Shown: positions 33,373 through 41,377 of the stretch, piece after piece | Layout: each line of letters starts with the position of its first letter | Position numbering within the stretch: position 1 is the first letter of the stretch | Origin: Pseudomonadota bacterium | GTDB taxonomy: Bacteria > Pseudomonadota > Gammaproteobacteria > Acidiferrobacterales > Acidiferrobacteraceae | DNA length: 46,413 bases | Direction: 5' to 3' | NCBI GenBank assembly: GCA_021816625.1 | Contig: JAKAXM010000014.1 | Location: forward strand, 1 to 46,413 | Notes under the pieces: model-generated | What the model was told of the DNA's origin: nothing | Seen by the model: the letters and a program-made list of their open reading frames with translations, nothing else | The model's database searches: none | Made by a program: the position numbers and the translations under genes

Positions 33373-34158
33373 TTAGTTGTGATAATTGAAGAGGCCGCTT
33401 GGGTAATAGGCGCAGCGCCGGCAGAGGGTGCTTACCCGCTGAAAGAAGATCCGCGTCTGACGCCACACCGCTTGGGCGATCGCGCTATCGTAATTCGGGC
33501 CTGACGGGTTGGCTGCCTGGGGGTTGATGTTGTAGTAGTGCGTGATGAGCGGCTTGCCATAGAGGCGCATGCGCGCCTCGAAGGCCTGCAGCTTCGCCAA
33601 GGGGGTGGTCTGATTGAAGGCGACGAGCAGGACCTCGGATTGGAGGCGGCGCAGGATCGCGGCCTTGGCCGACACGCCGCCATCATACAAAACCGTTCCC
33701 GAGACGTCATGGGGGTCGGCGGCACTGGCCTCGAGCGATTCCCGGGCACCCACATGCCCCCAGCCGAACGTGACCACCTTGCGCCCGGGAGCGCTCAGAA
33801 AACGAATGGCGGCCCGCTCCTTGCGGGCCCGGCGGCCATGCACCGATAGGCGCGCCCCGCCGCCTTTGGCATCATGGCTGGGATTTACGGCCACGACCCG
33901 GTAGCCCTGCGCCCCGATGCGGTCGGCCCATGCCAGCGTAGCGGCACTGAGACCGCCCTTGCCGGGCAGCAGCAATACGCCGATCCGGGCGGACGGGGGG
34001 CCTGTGCGATAGACCTCGAACGGATGGCCGCCCTTGGTCGCTATCTGCACGAAGGTCCCGGCGTAGGCCCGGCATGTAAGATCGCGGTGCCCCTTGTGGG
34101 CAAGCGCCGGCGCACTCGCCAAGACTAGACAAAAACCGGCAGTGATTCCACGCAACAT
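33373..34158 (-). CDS. Secreted dienelactone-hydrolase-like protein lacking the nucleophile
   Basis: A 261-residue protein with a signal peptide (MLRGITAGFCLVLASAPALA). The mature part follows an alpha/beta-hydrolase pattern: GVLLLPGKGGLSAATLAWAD, a strand ending VVAVNPSH, then VVTFGWGHVGARESLEAS where DLH enzymes have GxCxGG. The residue at the nucleophile position is G134, so it is probably not a classical hydrolase. LLVAFNQTTPL and KPLITHYYNINPQAAN would supply the acid and His regions. A C-terminal CRRC (246-249) could form a disulfide in the periplasm. Function unknown. Confidence 0.6.
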   Translation of the reverse strand: MLRGITAGFCLVLASAPALAHKGHRDLTCRAYAGTFVQIATKGGHPFEVYRTGPPSARIGVLLLPGKGGLSAATLAWADRIGAQGYRVVAVNPSHDAKGGGARLSVHGRRARKERAAIRFLSAPGRKVVTFGWGHVGARESLEASAADPHDVSGTVLYDGGVSAKAAILRRLQSEVLLVAFNQTTPLAKLQAFEARMRLYGKPLITHYYNINPQAANPSGPNYDSAIAQAVWRQTRIFFQRVSTLCRRCAYYPSGLFNYHN

Positions 34159-34367
34159 CCTAAATTAGCCCTCGGGTCCGCCTGACGACGGCGCGGCATC
34201 GCGCATTATGCGGACTTCGCGCACCGGCCTCAAGTAATTGCGCGCGATCGCGTGGGGCGCAAGCCTACCCGATTCCGGGGCGGTAGGAGGAGGCGGGGGC
34301 GATGAACGGGGCCCCTGACAAGCCGTTTGGGCGTCCGGCCCGGGAAGAAAGTGGCGCGCGGCGCGTG

Positions 34368-34373
34368 TATACT
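34368..34373 (+). promoter_or_regulatory. Candidate -10 element directly before ettA
   Basis: TATACT ends seven bases before the ettA ATG, and no good -35 is seen 16-18 bases upstream (AAGAAA region). If used, transcription would start at or next to the A of the ATG, giving a leaderless mRNA. The absence of any Shine-Dalgarno-like sequence before this ATG agrees with that. Confidence 0.35.
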
Positions 34374-34380
34374 TCTCGCC

Positions 34381-36054
34381 ATGACGATTCCCTACATTTT
34401 TACCATGCAACGCGTGACCAAGGTCGTCCCGCCGTCGCGCGAAATCCTGAAAAACATCTCGCTGTCCTTTTTCCCGGGCGCCAAGATCGGCGTGCTCGGC
34501 CTGAACGGAGCGGGTAAATCGACCCTGTTGCGGATCATGGCCGGCGTCGATCGGGACTTCGATGGTGAGGCCCTGCCCGCCCCGAAGATCCGTATTGGCT
34601 ATTTGCCCCAGGAACCGGTGCTGGATCCGACCAAGGACGTCCGGGGGAACATCGAAGAAGGGGTAGCGGCCACCAAGGCCCTGCTCGAGCGCTTCAACGC
34701 CATCAGTCTGCGGTTTGGCGATCCTTTGTCCGACGAAGAGATGAATGCCCTGATCGAAGAACAGGCGCAGGTGCAGAGCGAGATCGACGCCGCCGGGGCG
34801 TGGGATCTCGAACGCAAACTCGAGGTCGCAGCAGAGGCCTTGCGGCTACCGCCGTTCGACGCCGACGTCACGGTCCTGTCGGGCGGCGAGCGCCGTCGGG
34901 TAGCGCTCTGCCGGCTCTTGTTGTCCGAACCCGACATGCTGCTTTTGGATGAACCGACCAACCACTTGGACGCCGAGTCGGTAGCCTGGCTGGAGCGGTT
35001 CTTGAAGGAATACAAGGGCACGGTGGTGGCCGTGACACACGATCGCTACTTTCTCGATAATGTCGCAGGCTGGATACTCGAGCTCGACCGCGGTCAAGGC
35101 ATACCCTGGGAAGGCAATTACTCCTCCTGGCTTGAGCAGAAAGAAAAGCGGCTCGCCATCGAGGAAAAGCAGGAATCAGCCCGGCAGCGCACCATCAAGC
35201 GCGAGCTCGAATGGGTCCGCACGGCCCCCAAGGGGCGGCACGCCAAGAGCCGTGCCCGGCTGGCGGCCTACGAGTCCTTGATCGCCCAAGACGTCGAGCA
35301 GCGCAACGAGACCCAAGACCTCTTCATCCCGCCCGGACCACGCCTTGGCGACCTCGTGGTGGAGGCGACCGATCTCGGTAAGCGCTTTGGCGACCGGGTA
35401 TTGATGGAGCATGTCAATTTCAAATTGCCGCCCGGCGGGATCGTCGGCGTTATCGGGCCCAACGGGGCCGGCAAGACTACGCTCTTTCGGATGATCGTAG
35501 GCGAAGAACAGCCGGATAGCGGCACCCTGCGGGTGGGTCCGTCCGTGGTCCCGGCCTACGTAAGCCAGACTCGCGACACCTTGGACGGAAACAAAACGGT
35601 GTGGGCCGAGATATCGGGCGGATCCGATTTGATCATGCTCGGCAAGCGGGAGGTGTCGTCCCGGGCCTACGCCGGCCGCTTCAACTTCCGTGGCGCCGAC
35701 CAGCAAAAATTCGTGAAAGACCTGTCGGGCGGCGAACGCAACCGCGTCCACCTCGCCAAGCTCCTGCGCAGCGGAGGCAATTTGCTTTTGCTCGATGAGC
35801 CGACCAACGACCTAGATGTCGATACCTTGCGGGCGCTCGAGGAGGCCTTGCTCGAGTTTGGCGGCTGCGCGATCGTCATTTCGCACGACCGCTGGTTTCT
35901 CGACCGGATCGCCACCCACATCCTCGCCTTCGAGGGGGACAGTCAGGTGGTGTGGTTTGAAGGAAATTATGCCGATTACGAAGCGGATCGCAAACGCCGG
36001 CTCGGCGTCGATGCTGATCGCCCGACGCGCATAAAGTACAAACGGCTGGCCTAG
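34381..36054 (+). CDS. ettA: Energy-dependent translational throttle protein EttA (ABC-F ATPase)
   Basis: Binds the ribosomal E site and gates the first elongation step according to the ATP/ADP ratio. The 557-residue protein has two ABC domains without membrane segments: Walker [10 protein letters not shown] and GPNGAGKTT, signatures [11 protein letters not shown] and [11 protein letters not shown], Walker [15 protein letters not shown] and [14 protein letters not shown], joined by the basic linker with KELEWVR-like sequence ([20 protein letters not shown]). It is nearly colinear with E. coli EttA (555 residues), including the arm. Start ATG at 34381 from homology ([20 protein letters not shown]). 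Confidence 0.97.
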   Translation: MTIPYIFTMQRVTKVVPPSREILKNISLSFFPGAKIGVLGLNGAGKSTLLRIMAGVDRDFDGEALPAPKIRIGYLPQEPVLDPTKDVRGNIEEGVAATKALLERFNAISLRFGDPLSDEEMNALIEEQAQVQSEIDAAGAWDLERKLEVAAEALRLPPFDADVTVLSGGERRRVALCRLLLSEPDMLLLDEPTNHLDAESVAWLERFLKEYKGTVVAVTHDRYFLDNVAGWILELDRGQGIPWEGNYSSWLEQKEKRLAIEEKQESARQRTIKRELEWVRTAPKGRHAKSRARLAAYESLIAQDVEQRNETQDLFIPPGPRLGDLVVEATDLGKRFGDRVLMEHVNFKLPPGGIVGVIGPNGAGKTTLFRMIVGEEQPDSGTLRVGPSVVPAYVSQTRDTLDGNKTVWAEISGGSDLIMLGKREVSSRAYAGRFNFRGADQQKFVKDLSGGERNRVHLAKLLRSGGNLLLLDEPTNDLDVDTLRALEEALLEFGGCAIVISHDRWFLDRIATHILAFEGDSQVVWFEGNYADYEADRKRRLGVDADRPTRIKYKRLA

Positions 36055-36059
36055 ACCGG

Positions 36060-37958
36060 GTGCGCGGCAGGTCCCGACCGGCATACCACGATGGGCGCCC
36101 CGCCGCCCCGCCGCCCCGCGGGACGCTGCTCAAGGTCATCAAGCGCCTAGCCCCCTACCTGTGGGAGTATCGGCTACGGGTAGCGCTCGCGATGGCCGCG
36201 CTCACCGTAGCCAAGGCGGCAAGCGTCGGGATCCCGCTCGTCCTTAAGGACATCGTCAATACGCTCAACACACGCAACGCCGCGCTCGTCGTCCCCATGG
36301 CGCTACTGGCCGCCTACGGCGGCCTGCGATTTGCCAACTCCTTATTTGGGGAATTGCGCGATGCGGTGTTTGCCCGAGTCAAGCAGCGCGCCGTACGGCG
36401 CGCGGCGGCCAGCGTCTTTCGCCACCTCCATGCGCTCCCGCTCAAATTCCACCTCGACCGTAAGACCGGCGCCGTAGCCCGCGATATCGAACGCGGCAGC
36501 CATGGCATCGCCCTCCTTTTAAACATCTTAGTCTTCAATATCATCCCCACGATCGTCGAGATCGCGCTCGTGGCCGGGATCCTGATCGCGAAATTCAGCC
36601 CCTGGTTTGCGGTGATCACCTTCGCGACGCTCTTTGCCTACGCCGGCTTTACCTTATTGGTCACCGAATGGCGAACGGTCTTCCGGCGGTCCATGAACGA
36701 CATGGATTCGCGCGCTAACAACCAGGCGGTCGACAGCCTTTTGAATTACGAGACCGTAAAATTCTTCACCAACGAGGACTACGAGACCTCCCGATACGAT
36801 GCCCAGCTGGCCCAGTGGGAAGACGCGGCGGTCCGCAACCAATACTCCCTAGGGCTCTTGAACGGGGGGCAAGCCGCCATTATCGCCGCCGGGGTCACGG
36901 CCCTCATGGTGCTCGCCGCACGCGGCGTCGCAGCCGGGACCATGAACATCGGCGATCTCGTACTCGTGAACGCCTTCCTGATCCAGCTGTTCGTGCCGTT
37001 GCACTTCCTAGGCTTCGTGTATCGCGAGGTCAAGCACTCGCTGGCCGACATGGAGCGGATGTTTGCGCTGCTTAACGCCCCGCTCGACATCGAGGATCGG
37101 CCCGCTGCGCCCCCGCTCGTCCTGTCCGAGGGCTGCGTGCGCTTCGAGGATGTCCGGTTCTCCTATGGCGGCCGGCCGCTCCTAGACACCATAAGCTTCA
37201 CCGTCGCACCCCGTTCGACCACCGCAGTAGTCGGGCCCAGCGGTTCCGGCAAATCGACACTCATGCGGCTTCTGACGCGACTCTACGACCCCGACGCCGG
37301 GACCATCTCCATAGACGGCCAAGATATTCGTAGCGTCCAACAAAAGAGTTTGCGAGAAGTCATCGGCGTGGTGCCGCAAGACCCGGTCCTATTTAACGAC
37401 ACGCTGTATGTCAATATCGCCTACGGCCGCCCCGGCGCCAGCCGCGCTGAGATCGAAGAGGCGGCCCGCCTTGCCCATCTTGACCGCTTCATCGCGGCCC
37501 TCCCGGAGGGCTATGACACGGTCGTGGGGGAACGGGGACTTAAGCTATCGGGCGGCGAAAAGCAGCGCGTAGCCATCGCGCGGGCGCTCCTCAAACGCCC
37601 GCACATCCTGCTCTTCGATGAGGCGACGTCGGCCCTCGACGCCGCGGCCGAACGGGCCGTTCAGGAGGGCCTCGCGCTACTGCGCCGGGAACGCACCACG
37701 CTCGTCATCGCCCATCGGCTCGCCACCATACAACATGCCGACCAGATCATCGTCATGCGGGACGGGCATATCATCGAGCGCGGCCGCCATCACGAGTTGA
37801 TCGCACAAGGCGGACTATATGCCGACCTCTGGGCGCTGCAACGCGAGACCCTCGGGCCCCAAGACAGCCCGGACAGGGACGGCGGCGCGGCCCTCACGGA
37901 CCTGCCGCCCACCACACATAGTCCTTTGCGCCGCAGCGCCGGAGGCGGGCACTCATAG
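36060..37958 (+). CDS. Atm1/HMT1-type ABC exporter (half transporter)
   Basis: A 632-residue inner-membrane half transporter, acting as a homodimer. The membrane domain (about 35-330) has the Atm1 markers MNDMDSRANNQAVDSLLNYE and TVKFFTNEDYE. The ATPase domain (about 355-600) has VGPSGSGKSTLMRL, the signature LSGGEKQRVAIARAL and LLFDEATSALD. Atm1-type proteins export glutathione-bound sulfur or iron-sulfur precursors, or glutathione-metal complexes; a bacterial role in metal detoxification is also known. GTG start five bases after ettA. It overlaps the convergent CopD-like gene by 6 bases. Confidence 0.92.
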   Translation: MRGRSRPAYHDGRPAAPPPRGTLLKVIKRLAPYLWEYRLRVALAMAALTVAKAASVGIPLVLKDIVNTLNTRNAALVVPMALLAAYGGLRFANSLFGELRDAVFARVKQRAVRRAAASVFRHLHALPLKFHLDRKTGAVARDIERGSHGIALLLNILVFNIIPTIVEIALVAGILIAKFSPWFAVITFATLFAYAGFTLLVTEWRTVFRRSMNDMDSRANNQAVDSLLNYETVKFFTNEDYETSRYDAQLAQWEDAAVRNQYSLGLLNGGQAAIIAAGVTALMVLAARGVAAGTMNIGDLVLVNAFLIQLFVPLHFLGFVYREVKHSLADMERMFALLNAPLDIEDRPAAPPLVLSEGCVRFEDVRFSYGGRPLLDTISFTVAPRSTTAVVGPSGSGKSTLMRLLTRLYDPDAGTISIDGQDIRSVQQKSLREVIGVVPQDPVLFNDTLYVNIAYGRPGASRAEIEEAARLAHLDRFIAALPEGYDTVVGERGLKLSGGEKQRVAIARALLKRPHILLFDEATSALDAAAERAVQEGLALLRRERTTLVIAHRLATIQHADQIIVMRDGHIIERGRHHELIAQGGLYADLWALQRETLGPQDSPDRDGGAALTDLPPTTHSPLRRSAGGGHS

Positions 37959-38414
37959 GCCCTGAGCCATCAGCAGGCCGGCCATGAAGATCGCCACCGA
38001 CAGCAGACCGATGACAGCGCCTATCGCGCGGGCCGCGCCCTTCGCCCCCGTGCGCTCGGCGCGCGGTCCGAGCACCCAGTCGTGCCATACGGTAAGGATC
38101 AGTACCGCCACGATCATGACGGCCTTGACCCCAAGCGTGGTCCCGAAGGCGCTCACCCAAAATCGGGCGTGTCCGAACGTCTCGAAATGAACCCCCTGTA
38201 CCCACAAGAGCAAGGGGCCCGTGGCCACGAGCGTAACGAGGGCGGTATAGGCGAGCGGACGGAAGGCGCGCCCCAGGGCCGTCGCGATGCCGGCGGCCGG
38301 CGCGGCGCGTGCCGCGGGTACCACCGCAAACAAGAAAAACAGGACACCGCCCACCCAAGCGGCAGCCGCCAGCATATGCAGCGCGATCAGCACCAGAAAG
38401 AGGTCTTCACGCAT
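37953..38414 (-). CDS. CopD-like four-helix membrane protein
   Basis: A 153-residue integral membrane protein with about four hydrophobic segments (near 5-30, 50-75, 90-115 and 128-150). HMLAAAAWVGGVLFFLFAVV with a His in helix 1 and HARFWVSAFGTTLGVKAVMI are typical of the CopD superfamily, associated with copper resistance or heme binding. Function unproven. It is the third gene of an overlapping minus-strand set (thioredoxin-like, DUF488, this gene), overlapping DUF488 by 8 bases. Confidence 0.75.
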   Translation of the reverse strand: MREDLFLVLIALHMLAAAAWVGGVLFFLFAVVPAARAAPAAGIATALGRAFRPLAYTALVTLVATGPLLLWVQGVHFETFGHARFWVSAFGTTLGVKAVMIVAVLILTVWHDWVLGPRAERTGAKGAARAIGAVIGLLSVAIFMAGLLMAQGL

Positions 38415-38781
38415 TCAGACGCGCCAAAAGGTAATCGCGGAGCACGACCGCGTTATTATGGACGGCATCGCGCGCGGCGTACACGAGAACGATGGGGCCC
38501 GCCCGGGCCGCAGCCAGTAAGGGGTCGGTATGTTCGGGATGGGCATGGAGTTGGGCTAGATAACGGCGGCGAAAATCCCCAAAACGTTCCGGCTCATGGC
38601 CAAACCAGCGCCGCAGGCCGGTGTCCGGGGCCGCCTCCTTGGCCCACCCGGCAAGGCCGGCCTGCGCCTTGCTCAGCCCGCGTGGCCAGATCCTGTCAAC
38701 GAGCCAGCACGGCCGATCCGGATCGGCCGGTGCCTCATAAACCCTCTGGATCGCGATCCGCTCGCGCCGGCTGCCGCTCAC
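38407..38781 (-). CDS. DUF488 family protein (YeaO-like)
   Basis: A 124-residue cytoplasmic protein. VYEAPADPDRPCWLVDRIWPRGLSK, LRRWFGHEPERFGDFRRRYL and VLVYAARDAVHNNAVVLRDY are the signature of the DUF488/YeaO family, whose function is unknown; some members were proposed to act on nucleic acids or heavy-metal stress, without proof. The GTG start overlaps the thioredoxin-like stop by 4 bases (GTGA). YeaO proteins usually show WVDRLWPRG, close to the present LVDRIWPRG. Confidence 0.88.
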   Translation of the reverse strand: MSGSRRERIAIQRVYEAPADPDRPCWLVDRIWPRGLSKAQAGLAGWAKEAAPDTGLRRWFGHEPERFGDFRRRYLAQLHAHPEHTDPLLAAARAGPIVLVYAARDAVHNNAVVLRDYLLARLNA

Positions 38782-39026
38782 GCGGCCTGCTGCGCGATCT
38801 TTAGGGCATCACCCAAGGACTGCACGCCCACCGCCGTGAGCTTGCCATCCACGACCAGTGCCGGCACGGTGCGCACGCGCAACTTCGCGACCAGGGCACG
38901 GCCGGCGGGCTCGGCAATATCCAAGGCTTGATAATCAATGGACTCGCGACCGGCCACCTCACGCCAAACCTCCTCGGCCTGCGGGCACACCGGACACCAC
39001 TTCGACACGAGCAACCGTATCTCCAT
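38778..39026 (-). CDS. Small thioredoxin/glutaredoxin-like protein
   Basis: An 82-residue thioredoxin-fold protein with active site C11-P-V-C14 (VSKWCPVCPQAEEVW) and the cis-Pro loop TVPALVVDGKL. This is the minimal glutaredoxin-like size, with no signal peptide, so it acts in the cytoplasm. Start ATG at 39024-39026 with GGAGG upstream; an upstream in-frame extension is not supported. It is the first gene of a three-gene overlapping operon, divergent from the first hemerythrin gene, with an FNR/Dnr-type palindrome midway between the two starts. Confidence 0.88.
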   Translation of the reverse strand: MEIRLLVSKWCPVCPQAEEVWREVAGRESIDYQALDIAEPAGRALVAKLRVRTVPALVVDGKLTAVGVQSLGDALKIAQQAA

Positions 39027-39089
39027 CGTCCACCTCCACGACATCGAAAAATATAGTGACACGCTAACAAAGGGCCTTTCGCCGGCTCC

Positions 39090-39103
39090 TTGACGTCCAT
39101 CAA
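39090..39103. promoter_or_regulatory. FNR/Dnr-type operator upstream of the hemerythrin gene
   Basis: TTGACGTCCATCAA, one base from the consensus TTGAT-N4-ATCAA. A GATAAT -10 lies at 39128-39133, so transcription would start near 39140 and the box would be centred at about -43, the class-II activator position for FNR/Dnr proteins. The box lies 63 bases before the hemerythrin ATG and 63 bases before the divergent thioredoxin-like start, so it may serve both. Confidence 0.65.
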
Positions 39104-39166
39104 GAGTGGCGGCCCCGGGGTCGCCGTGATAATGATAGCGTCTTTGGAGAGGACCCAGGAGTTGCC

Positions 39167-39598
39167 ATGAATGACGCGCTCGTAGACGGCTTCACCCATC
39201 ACCACCGGACCCTGGATGAAGGTTTCGAGAAGGCCAAGAAATGGGCCCAGGACGGGGAACTCCGGCAGGCTATCCAGGCCTTGCGGGATTTTCGTGAGGC
39301 GATCGAACGGCATATGGGCGCTGAGGAGCAGCGGCTGTTCCCGGCCTACGAGTCCCGTCACGGTCAAGACAATCCGCTCACCGCCATCCTACGCAAGGGC
39401 CACCGTGATCTGCGCGGCTTCTTCGACGAGATCGAGGAAACCCTGGAAGCCGGCGATCAGGACGAGGCCACCTCGCTCATGGGGACGGTCGAACAGATAC
39501 TCCACCACCACGACGAGAAGGAAGAACAGGAGTTTTACCCCGCCGTCGCACCGCTCATAGAGGATGCTCCGGCAGTCCTCAGCGCGCTGGGCGGCTGA
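39167..39598 (+). CDS. Hemerythrin-domain protein
   Basis: A 143-residue four-helix protein with a complete diiron ligand pattern: H11-H12-H13 at the N terminus, H49 and E53 (ERHMGAEEQRLFP), H79 (ILRKGHRDL) and H113-H115 with E119 (ILHHHDEKEEQEFYP). Such proteins bind O2 or NO, or handle iron and nitrosative stress. The gene has an FNR/Dnr-type box upstream at activating distance. The 3' end overlaps the convergent second hemerythrin gene by 20 bases. Confidence 0.92.
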   Translation: MNDALVDGFTHHHRTLDEGFEKAKKWAQDGELRQAIQALRDFREAIERHMGAEEQRLFPAYESRHGQDNPLTAILRKGHRDLRGFFDEIEETLEAGDQDEATSLMGTVEQILHHHDEKEEQEFYPAVAPLIEDAPAVLSALGG

Positions 39599-40079
39599 GG
39601 CGGCGGCGCGCGGCCATGGCTTCCCCGAGCGCCGTGATCGCGGAGGTCGGCAACAAGGTCGCGGCGCGCGGCAAGATCTCGCGGTTTTCAGCCGCCAGGT
39701 GCGCCTGCATGAGCCCGACATAGGGCTCGATGGGGAGTTCCGTCGGCGCCGGCGCGAGCGCGGATAAGGCCTGCGCGAGCGGGGCGTAGGCCTCGGCAAG
39801 CACGCGGTGTTCGGCCATGAGGCGCGCCATGGCGGCGCGCACCCCTGCGTCCCCGTAACGCTCGAGGAGCGGCGCCAGATCGCGCTCCTCGTCCTCGTGA
39901 TGCCAGCGGCCCGCCTCCGCGAAATAGTCATAGACTCGTCGGGCCGCGACCTGGGCCTCACGGTCGCCCCCGTGGACCCGGACATGGGCGGCCAGCCGCA
40001 CGAGGGTCACACAATGGCCTGCAATACGCTCATGGCAGGCCGCGAGCAGGCCGAGCGGGTCTTCGAAGCTCGGTGCCAT
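39579..40079 (-). CDS. Second hemerythrin-domain protein
   Basis: A 166-residue helical protein starting MAPSFEDPLGLLAACHERIA. Candidate diiron ligands: CHERIAGHC, WHHEDEERDLAPLL, LMAEHRVLAEAY and MQAHLAAENREILP, fitting the hemerythrin HHE domain. The ATG at 40079 follows GAGAAAGG; a GTG ten codons upstream (40109) after GGGGGTGAG is an alternative start. It faces the first hemerythrin gene and lies downstream of the LbpA-like gene on the same strand, so it may share that gene's FNR/Dnr-controlled transcript. Confidence 0.85.
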   Translation of the reverse strand: MAPSFEDPLGLLAACHERIAGHCVTLVRLAAHVRVHGGDREAQVAARRVYDYFAEAGRWHHEDEERDLAPLLERYGDAGVRAAMARLMAEHRVLAEAYAPLAQALSALAPAPTELPIEPYVGLMQAHLAAENREILPRAATLLPTSAITALGEAMAARRRLSRPAR

Positions 40080-40136
40080 GGGCGCGCCTTTCTCACGGAT
40101 ATGCACCACTCACCCCCATGTGCCGACACCCCAGCC

Positions 40137-40586
40137 TCAGGGCTGTGCACACCGCATACATTGGACATCGTAACGGTCGAGCCAGACCCGCAAGGCCTCC
40201 ATCGCCTTCGGCCCGGTCGCCAGGTCGACGAAGGCCTGGTCGGGGACCAGCGGCCGCACCTTGGCGAGCCACGCGTCCGTATAGGGCCCGATATTGACGA
40301 GGTGGGGCGTCTCTAGAACCGCCGCATTGACCTCCTCGACCACCCCCTCGAAGGGGCAAGGCACGCCGCCCGCCCATTTGCCGCTCTCGAGCGTAGCCAC
40401 GTGCCGCCCCTTATTGAGATGCGTACCGACCTTCTTGATGCGAATCTTTTGCACCCGGCCGGCCATGGTCTGGGCGGCATCCGTGATACCCAGCACGACC
40501 AGCCCCCCTTCCTCGGGTCGCGCCCAGACATAATCCAGGTCATAAAACAGGTCGTCTGGTAGTTCGCAGCCACGGTACTCAGTCAT
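40137..40586 (-). CDS. Lipoate-binding GcvH-like protein (LbpA type) with a C-terminal CxxC
   Basis: A 149-residue protein with the GcvH hybrid-motif fold (VVLGITDAAQTMAGRVQKI) and lipoylation site K70 in ATLESGKWAGGVPCPFEG. The ESGKW(V/A)G sequence is typical of LbpA, the lipoate-binding protein of the sHdr sulfur-oxidation pathway, not of glycine-cleavage GcvH (ESVKAASD). The C-terminal extension ends in CMRC (C143, C146), which could be redox active or bind a metal. No glycine cleavage or hdr genes are in the window. An FNR/Dnr-type box lies 48 bases upstream, and a lipoate ligase is encoded 0.8 kb away. Confidence 0.82.
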   Translation of the reverse strand: MTEYRGCELPDDLFYDLDYVWARPEEGGLVVLGITDAAQTMAGRVQKIRIKKVGTHLNKGRHVATLESGKWAGGVPCPFEGVVEEVNAAVLETPHLVNIGPYTDAWLAKVRPLVPDQAFVDLATGPKAMEALRVWLDRYDVQCMRCAQP

Positions 40587-40633
40587 GCTCCATCCTCTCC
40601 GGCCAGTCTAGGATGCGGATCTCCGGCCCTACA

Positions 40634-40647
40634 TTGACCGTGGTCAA
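40634..40647. promoter_or_regulatory. FNR/Dnr-type operator upstream of the LbpA-like gene
   Basis: TTGACCGTGGTCAA, with perfectly complementary TTGAC/GTCAA arms. On the minus strand a TAGACT -10 lies at 40605-40610, so transcription would start near 40598 and the box would be centred at about -42, class-II spacing. The site overlaps the stop codon of the Crp/Fnr regulator gene. A GGAGAGGATGGAG ribosome binding region follows. Confidence 0.6.
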
Positions 40648-41339
40648 GCACGGCCGCCGCCGGCCGTGTCGCGCCATCGGCGCAACCCCTCTCGATCGGC
40701 GACATGGATATCGGTCCCGGCAACCGATATGAGGCCCCGATCGCGTAAGCTCGCCAACACGCGGGAAAAGGTCTCGGCCTTGACGCCAAGACGGGAGGCC
40801 ATGACGTTCTTGTGGACCGGGATGTGGACGTCGCCGGAGTTACCCTCGGGCGGACATTGCTCGAGCAGGTAGCTCGCGACCCGTTGTCCCGCGGTCTCGA
40901 GCGTCAAGGCCTGAACATCGTTGATCAACTGGTGAAGCCGCATACTCAGTCCCGCCAACATACGCAGGGCCATGCCGCTATTATCCTTGAGGATCCGTGT
41001 AAAGTCGCGCAAGGGGATCTCGACGAGCCGGGCATCGGAGACCGCCGCCGCCGACACGGGATAGCGGCCGCCCAGAAAGACGGCCGCCTCGGCAAAGGTC
41101 TGGCCGGGCACGATGATCTCAATCACCTTCTCGTCGCCATCCCGCGACAAGCGATAGAGGCGCATGGCCCCTGCGAGCAGGAAGTAAAAAGCCTCCGCCT
41201 TGTCGCCCTCGGCGAACAGGGCCTCATGACCCTTGAGCGTCCGGACCGTGGCGTGACTCAAGAGCCGTTCGAGCTCGTCTGGGTAGAGTCCGGAAAAAAG
41301 CGCGGCTGCCGCCACCCCCTTCACATCCTCATGCATCAT
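40644..41339 (-). CDS. Crp/Fnr family regulator, Dnr-type
   Basis: A 231-residue transcription factor: cyclic-nucleotide-binding-like sensor domain (about 15-125), long dimerisation helix (125-150) and a winged helix-turn-helix (about 150-220). The recognition helix has E189-x-x-S192-R193 (AETFSRVLASLRDRG), the ExxSR combination with which FNR reads TTGA half-sites. The N-terminal cysteines of FNR are missing (only C162 is present), so it is not an Fe-S oxygen sensor; Dnr-like NO sensing through heme is a candidate. It lies upstream of the LbpA-like gene and is divergent from lplA. Confidence 0.92.
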   Translation of the reverse strand: MMHEDVKGVAAAALFSGLYPDELERLLSHATVRTLKGHEALFAEGDKAEAFYFLLAGAMRLYRLSRDGDEKVIEIIVPGQTFAEAAVFLGGRYPVSAAAVSDARLVEIPLRDFTRILKDNSGMALRMLAGLSMRLHQLINDVQALTLETAGQRVASYLLEQCPPEGNSGDVHIPVHKNVMASRLGVKAETFSRVLASLRDRGLISVAGTDIHVADREGLRRWRDTAGGGRA

Positions 41340-41377
41340 GGCCTCTGCTGTTAAGATGGTACCTTGTAAGCATCCCC

